Shown here: in pieces, positions 7,001-9,757 of the stretch
Numbering within the stretch: position 1 is the stretch's first letter
Layout: every line of letters starts with the position of its first letter
Source: Halobacteriales archaeon
GTDB taxonomy: Archaea > Halobacteriota > Halobacteria > Halorutilales > JAHENH01
NCBI GenBank assembly: GCA_018609935.1
Contig: JAHENH010000113.1
Location: 1 to 9,757, forward strand
Length of the DNA: 9,757 nt
Direction: 5' to 3'
The notes under the pieces: generated by a model
The model's database searches: none
The model's input: only the letters and a program-made list of their open reading frames with translations
Told to the model about the DNA's origin: nothing
Program-made: the position numbers and the translations under genes

Positions 7001-9757
7001 CCATTATATAAGAGAGAGCCTGTTGATGTATTTTATCTACATCATTAGGTCTCATTACTCCATTAAATTCTCTTTCTATTTCCTTCCTAATTCTCCTAAA
7101 TCCAGGAAGAGACCAAGGATAATACCCTTTCCAACCATTTCCATAATCTGATTCAGACTCAATATATTCGCTAGATATTATTTCCCCATCTTTATTTAGT
7201 CCATTAGTAAAAATATTATTTGGCTTAATAATACCTTCATTTATAAAGGCACTTACCATAGATGAATTATCGATAGTTGTGTCAGCATTCTCCCACATAT
7301 CAAATCCATCAAGCATCACAGTATTGGCTCTATCTATCTTTAATTCATTATCAGCAATAGTAGGTCCAATAGCTCCTGAAGCTGCATCAGCTTTACTTCC
7401 CTGTATCATTTCACTCAACTCTGCAGAAGCCTCTCTATAAATAGAGAATGTAGACATCACTTGGAAATTAAGCTCTAAGTTATCCTCTATATTTTTACCT
7501 ATATTATTCTTTAGTTTAGAGTTCTTTAATTGGAATACTTTAGTCGGCTCATAAGAATTTCTTCTATCTCTTATATCATTCAATACTTCTTCTGCTGCCT
7601 CACTAGCATTTATTCCTTGATTCACTTTTTTTACATATTCTTCTACAGCAGGCTGATTGATAAAGTTAATAGCTGTTTCCATTGGATAACCTGCTCTCAA
7701 GATAAATGCAGCTACATCAGCAGTTGCAGTATTAAGATTAAGTCCTCCTGCAACAGGCTCTTTTAAGTTGTCAACAGATGCTGCCAGAATAGAGGCTATA
7801 TTTTTAGAGATCCGTTCACTCCCATCAAATGTAAAAGTTTTATTAAACTGAGGATTATCATACCATTCATTCTCTGATATATCGTCAAATAGGACAGGTA
7901 TATTAGGACTAAGCTTAGAATATTGAGATAAAGCATGATGGGTGTTATGGTTAGCTGCAATACCTACTAGTTTTGCACCTGTCATTACTCGATCATACAT
8001 CTCTAGTTGAGTACTAGGTGAGAATATTCCTCTATCTTTTCCACTAGCCTTTTTCTTCCTTATCTCTTTCTCCATCTCTTTGAGATTCTCAAATCCTCCA
8101 GGCTCCATTAACTTATTAAATGTAGTGGAATTAGTGAGAATTTCATCGATCATCTCTATCATCCTATTATCTCTCTGCTCCTTACTATTCTCCGAGATAC
8201 TTTTATTAGTATCATATTTAATAGTATCTATAGTATAAAGCTTCTTAGTTCTTGCAAGCTCTGTATCATTTACCATCTCATGCACTCTCTCTTTGATATT
8301 TCTCTCACTAATAGATAGAGTAGATTCTTCAGAGGTCATGATATTTTTAAGAGCATTCTGATCTACTTCAAATCCTTCATCTTTTAGAGCTTTAGTTATA
8401 TTACCGTAATTCCTCCTCGTCTCAATATTAGGCATTAGAGTGAAGAGTTTATCAATATCAAAGTCATTATCGGTGATAGTGATAAATTCAGAAGGAAGAA
8501 GAATTGATTGAGGTGCTCCTTCAGGAAGGAATCCTTTTATCTTTACAGGGACAGATGAATACTTATCCTCATAAGGCATTGCATGAGCAATAGCTCTTCT
8601 AGCTTCATCAGAGATCATAGATTCATCTATATTACCTTCTGAATCCACAGGTTTAGCAATACTCTTATATTTCCAAGGAAGATAAGCTTCAAAGTGATCT
8701 ACACCTATTATCTTTCCATTTTCATCTCTTTTGAATTGGACATTCAGATTATCTCTGAATCCATATGCAGTTTGCTGAACAAGTTGCTCACCATTAATGG
8801 TCTGCTGGTTCACTCTATTCTTAAAAATAGAGTTAAGAAGCTGCTCAGTCCTCTTAGAATGGACAGGATTATAAAGCTCTACTCTGAATCTAGGATTACC
8901 ATTACTATCAGTCTCTATCTCTAGAGCTTTTCTCATCTCATCTCCGAACTCTCTATCTTCTACTTCCTCTAAGAGAGTATCTCTGAGTTTATATATATCA
9001 TCAAATTGGGATTTGAGTTCCCTGAATGCTTCTCTAACATTCTCAGCTACCAGATCTTCAAATTCACTTCTTATATTCTCAGCTCCTTTAGTGGATTCTG
9101 TTTCAATATCAGAGGGAAGATCTGATGTTATAATTCTTCTTATCTGACTGTTAAATGTTATCTCTTCTCCTTCACCATGGACAGGCACTTCATTTTGAAT
9201 TCTAAGTGTCTTATTAGGAATATTATGGATCTGAGGCTCTACATTATTATCTATATCCTCTAATGAATGGACATTATATAGTCCTTGCTTAACTGCTGAT
9301 TCAAAATGGAGAGCATGGATATTTTTATTTTCCATCCACTTCAACATCTTATCAAGCTTACTATCCTCTCCATTAATCTTAGCAAGTTGAGGAAGTAATA
9401 CTGCCTCAGAGTTTTTATGCTGAAATGGAACTTTTCTATGATTATTACTTCCCTCTATTTTTTCAAATCCCGTATTAAATGGTTTAAGGGTTTGGAATAT
9501 AAGATCTATATCAGCCTCTAGAGCTTCTCCTCTTTTAGCTCTATTATAGGCATTCTCCATCCTTTCATTCCATCTCCCGAATCCTACCATCATTCTCTTA
9601 TATTCATCAAGAGTGATAAAGCTCTGAGCATCTGTCTCATTAACTTTTTCATCCACTCCAAATGCTTTAGCTACATCTTCAGCATAATCTCTAGAGAATC
9701 CATTATTAATAAGTCCTTCTTTCACTTCCTCATATATACTCTCTTCCCCACCTAACT
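4002..9757 (-). CDS. Giant RNA polymerase-helicase fusion protein of a crAss-like phage (5' partial)
   Basis: This frame encodes 1907 residues counted from a GTG at 9725, plus ten more open codons up to the window edge. The true start probably lies outside, because the GTG has no usable ribosome site and no upstream stop. Residue numbers here count from that GTG. Residues about 98-700 look like a single-chain RNA polymerase. KNSE (104-107) and ESAVKQG (142-148) may supply the lysines of the first barrel, and DFDID (421-425) would bind catalytic Mg in the second. Conserved blocks follow at 566-600 and 641-692 (AASVDNLKEPVAG) and at 1002-1031. A Ser/Glu/Thr-rich linker (about 1182-1217) leads to an SF1B helicase (1226-1660), a DUF4326-like domain (1693-1827) and a charged tail. 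The helicase is certain. The polymerase assignment rests on motif recognition. The likely role is transcription of early phage genes by a packaged enzyme, which is inferred. The only Cys is residue 1906. The stop overlaps the next start, so translation is probably coupled. Confidence 0.85.
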   Translation of the reverse strand, partial: LGGEESIYEEVKEGLINNGFSRDYAEDVAKAFGVDEKVNETDAQSFITLDEYKRMMVGFGRWNERMENAYNRAKRGEALEADIDLIFQTLKPFNTGFEKIEGSNNHRKVPFQHKNSEAVLLPQLAKINGEDSKLDKMLKWMENKNIHALHFESAVKQGLYNVHSLEDIDNNVEPQIHNIPNKTLRIQNEVPVHGEGEEITFNSQIRRIITSDLPSDIETESTKGAENIRSEFEDLVAENVREAFRELKSQFDDIYKLRDTLLEEVEDREFGDEMRKALEIETDSNGNPRFRVELYNPVHSKRTEQLLNSIFKNRVNQQTINGEQLVQQTAYGFRDNLNVQFKRDENGKIIGVDHFEAYLPWKYKSIAKPVDSEGNIDESMISDEARRAIAHAMPYEDKYSSVPVKIKGFLPEGAPQSILLPSEFITITDNDFDIDKLFTLMPNIETRRNYGNITKALKDEGFEVDQNALKNIMTSEESTLSISERNIKERVHEMVNDTELARTKKLYTIDTIKYDTNKSISENSKEQRDNRMIEMIDEILTNSTTFNKLMEPGGFENLKEMEKEIRKKKASGKDRGIFSPSTQLEMYDRVMTGAKLVGIAANHNTHHALSQYSKLSPNIPVLFDDISENEWYDNPQFNKTFTFDGSERISKNIASILAASVDNLKEPVAGGLNLNTATADVAAFILRAGYPMETAINFINQPAVEEYVKKVNQGINASEAAEEVLNDIRDRRNSYEPTKVFQLKNSKLKNNIGKNIEDNLELNFQVMSTFSIYREASAELSEMIQGSKADAASGAIGPTIADNELKIDRANTVMLDGFDMWENADTTIDNSSMVSAFINEGIIKPNNIFTNGLNKDGEIISSEYIESESDYGNGWKGYYPWSLPGFRRIRKEIEREFNGVMRPNDVDKIHQQALSYIMAGHSFFDMPLEERQRVLNELPDQIRKINESNSALSNNALISRLKVRTFSDPKYSGAKNSKEIIFSNTGNLSESEQELIIKNWEHLLNTPEYQQLGEDLVKYNFIKNGLQFGKNSFGNLIPVSFISKLEREEGLRDLLDKEIQQAKDFTISEYRRHHFSPFVDRFFRNNYDDNRLVPKFKEGDEHIEVLDRGKVNGKNAKTPRTVIKKGGLTSKFILDSKNGNLFTFAREEENGYVYTITHKYGIPGHMKEWSGAESVIPRNNIQVDEQPQIKTPDYNEGNLETEPMSNAAESEEDTEQKEETSKKGRDGNILSMREEPIDYTEDQKEALNKVQKFIEGNDKFYLFSGYAGTGKTTVAENILKEGINNGYSPKILAPTHKAAKVLSDKLDNKLSSMISEVPSPSTIHAEIYGEPNEKGEWKPDEMDGNTLYLIDESSMIDEDMLNDIKEYLPDDSKVVFVGDSFQLEPVGKDPDLFKWKDREFSNENRSELAEVKRQSKNTLLETVTAIRTNKKAIIPNENTDSLIIEDSRNRISDKFKKSISNNEDSVMIVSTNKDKVKYNNIARRAKFGDKVDNNPLVEGEIIMGASNADINNSELATVQKINEHRDEFTVQVSLGNNIKSINFVEANVEVKKEGKSDTENIDILLSKDLPIASLYGAQLAKSVEQGLKGSYNVEKFTHMTKKGKIRWSGPGIVTYGYASTAHKAQGSQWNKVFIDQSYVAPSWNNARWLYTAMTRAEDEVHILPNDNMEQMSTDQIRKSIEKVDESVNRKEEGENVQDTSSNKVQYISYSELKDGKVFSKKGINTMRVNNREPYTFGNPFTGTPSVAAKNPDLILVGNNSMLENQRKEEAGKTYKDWLKGEKYTETLPEKREWILDQINNTDSELNQSLRSGKSLLYMNQGKNYYSHADALNEIINEKGEEETQKESFTQEEEVIGNTESRISLNRGVIRASGDPNKQLTNEELDQFERDTGETIENILQKKDLERTVGYILKNYCS
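4245..4649 (-). other. DUF4326-like domain without cysteines
   Basis: This covers residues about 1693-1827 and lies directly behind the helicase. The order matches DUF4326 as I recall it: an N-terminal strand pair ending in MRVNN, FGNPF (1726-1730), an Ala-rich helix with a Tyr-x3-Leu pattern (TYKDWLKGE, 1763-1771), a later helix REWILDQIN (1781-1789), then a GKSLLY strand (1802-1807) and SHADALNEIIN (1816-1826). In the usual family the last part carries a CWC-like pair and CHxDxL. Here these positions read YMN and SHAD, so the His and Asp are kept and the cysteines are gone. The domain's biochemical activity is not known to me. The assignment is by pattern only. Confidence 0.5.
4746..6050 (-). 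other. SF1B (RecD/Dda/Pif1-like) helicase domain
   Basis: This covers residues about 1226-1660 of the giant protein and shows the full ATP-dependent 5'-3' helicase signature in order. It begins with YTEDQKEAL (1229-1237, Q-motif region). Walker A is GYAGTGKTT (1255-1263, K1261, bases 5937-5963), and motif Ia is APTHKAAK (1283-1290). Walker B is LIDESSMID (1339-1347), motif III is GDSFQLEPVG (1368-1377) and motif IV is VKRQ (1401-1404, R1403). Motif V is GYASTAHKAQGSQW (1606-1619), and motif VI is YTAMTRAED (1640-1648, arginine finger R1645). Every catalytic residue is intact, so an active enzyme is expected. The DESSM and THKAQG forms favour the RecD2/Dda branch over UvrD/Rep. Covalent linkage to a polymerase-like module suggests it opens or translocates template DNA during transcription or genome entry, but that is inference. 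Confidence 0.93.
6075..6182 (-). other. Ser/Glu/Thr-rich interdomain linker
   Basis: Residues about 1182-1217 (NEGNLETEPMSNAAESEEDT and onward) are rich in Glu, Ser, Thr, Asn and Lys with almost no hydrophobic residues. The stretch separates the polymerase-like module from the helicase. A flexible tether is the simplest reading, and a proteolytic processing site is possible. A similar acidic stretch (about 1827-1845) separates the DUF4326-like domain from the final tail. This is seen directly as composition, and the role is inferred. Confidence 0.6.
7626..9434 (-). other. RNA polymerase-like catalytic region with DFDID motif
   Basis: This covers residues about 98-700 of the giant protein. 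DFDID (residues 421-425, bases 8451-8465) follows a block with the order seen before the NADFDGD loop of RNAP beta': a Pro-containing turn (AMPYEDKYSS, 382-391), a beta segment (VPVKIKGF, 392-399), then LLPSEF (409-414) and the acidic loop. crAss-like phage RNAPs such as phi14:2 gp66 are established as single-chain two-barrel enzymes with a DxDxD active site. The earlier lysines K104 and K146 are candidates for the basic residues of the first barrel. Where relatives I recall have Tyr-Arg-Ile-Pro, this protein reads His-Ala-Met-Pro (381-384), so an expected Arg may be missing. An EF-hand-like loop is the main alternative and is less likely. The assignment is inference from motifs without alignment. 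Confidence 0.65.

Noticed and set aside
8451..8468. DFDID as an EF-hand calcium loop
   Set aside because: The loop lacks the usual Gly at position 6 and a Glu/Asp at position 12, and the flanking segments resemble the RNAP barrel, not two helices.
9723..9725. GTG as the true start of the upstream gene
   Set aside because: There is no properly spaced ribosome site, the frame is open upstream, and the N-terminal sequence looks internal to a larger protein.

Overview
The whole window is coding DNA on the minus strand. It holds parts of two giant genes that read right to left and share one base at 4002. The upstream gene (B, 4002 to the right edge) enters from beyond the window and ends at a TAA at 4002-4004. 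The downstream gene (A, left edge to 4002) starts with the overlapping ATG and runs off the left edge after 1334 open codons. I checked every codon of A by hand and found no in-frame stop. There is no intergenic space, RNA gene, mobile element or CRISPR array, and no gene on the plus strand. The plus-strand open frames are Ser/Leu/Phe-rich antisense shadows.

The best fit is a crAss-like phage (Crassvirales) or a close relative, with a Bacteroidetes-type host as an inference. The supporting evidence is as follows: giant consecutive same-strand ORFs; an acidic DFDID active-site motif of the kind found in the single-chain virion RNA polymerases of crAss-like phages, inside a segment resembling the catalytic double-psi beta-barrel (DPBB) of RNAP beta'; blocks that I recall from the giant proteins of gut crAss/IAS-like viruses; AT-rich DNA with AGA/ATA-rich codon use; and no Shine-Dalgarno sequence at the internal start. 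The taxon is inferred from memory of family motifs, not from a search.

Gene B encodes at least 1917 residues. Its order is: an RNAP-like N-terminal half (candidate Lys-bearing barrel, then DFDID); a conserved but uncharacterised middle; a Ser/Glu/Thr-rich linker; a complete SF1B (RecD/Dda-like) helicase with all main motifs; a DUF4326-like domain that has lost its cysteines; and a charged tail. Gene A encodes at least 1334 residues of a giant protein of unknown function: a family-typical N-terminus, a long Lys/Glu-rich helical middle, a conserved C-terminal block and one hydrophobic segment near the left edge.

Inferred role: both products may be packaged and delivered with the genome, B transcribing early genes and remodelling DNA, A acting as a cargo or entry protein. 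The most striking unexplained property is near-total absence of cysteine: two Cys in about 3250 residues, one at the last-but-one residue of B and one at residue 5 of A, their codons 20 bases apart across the gene junction.
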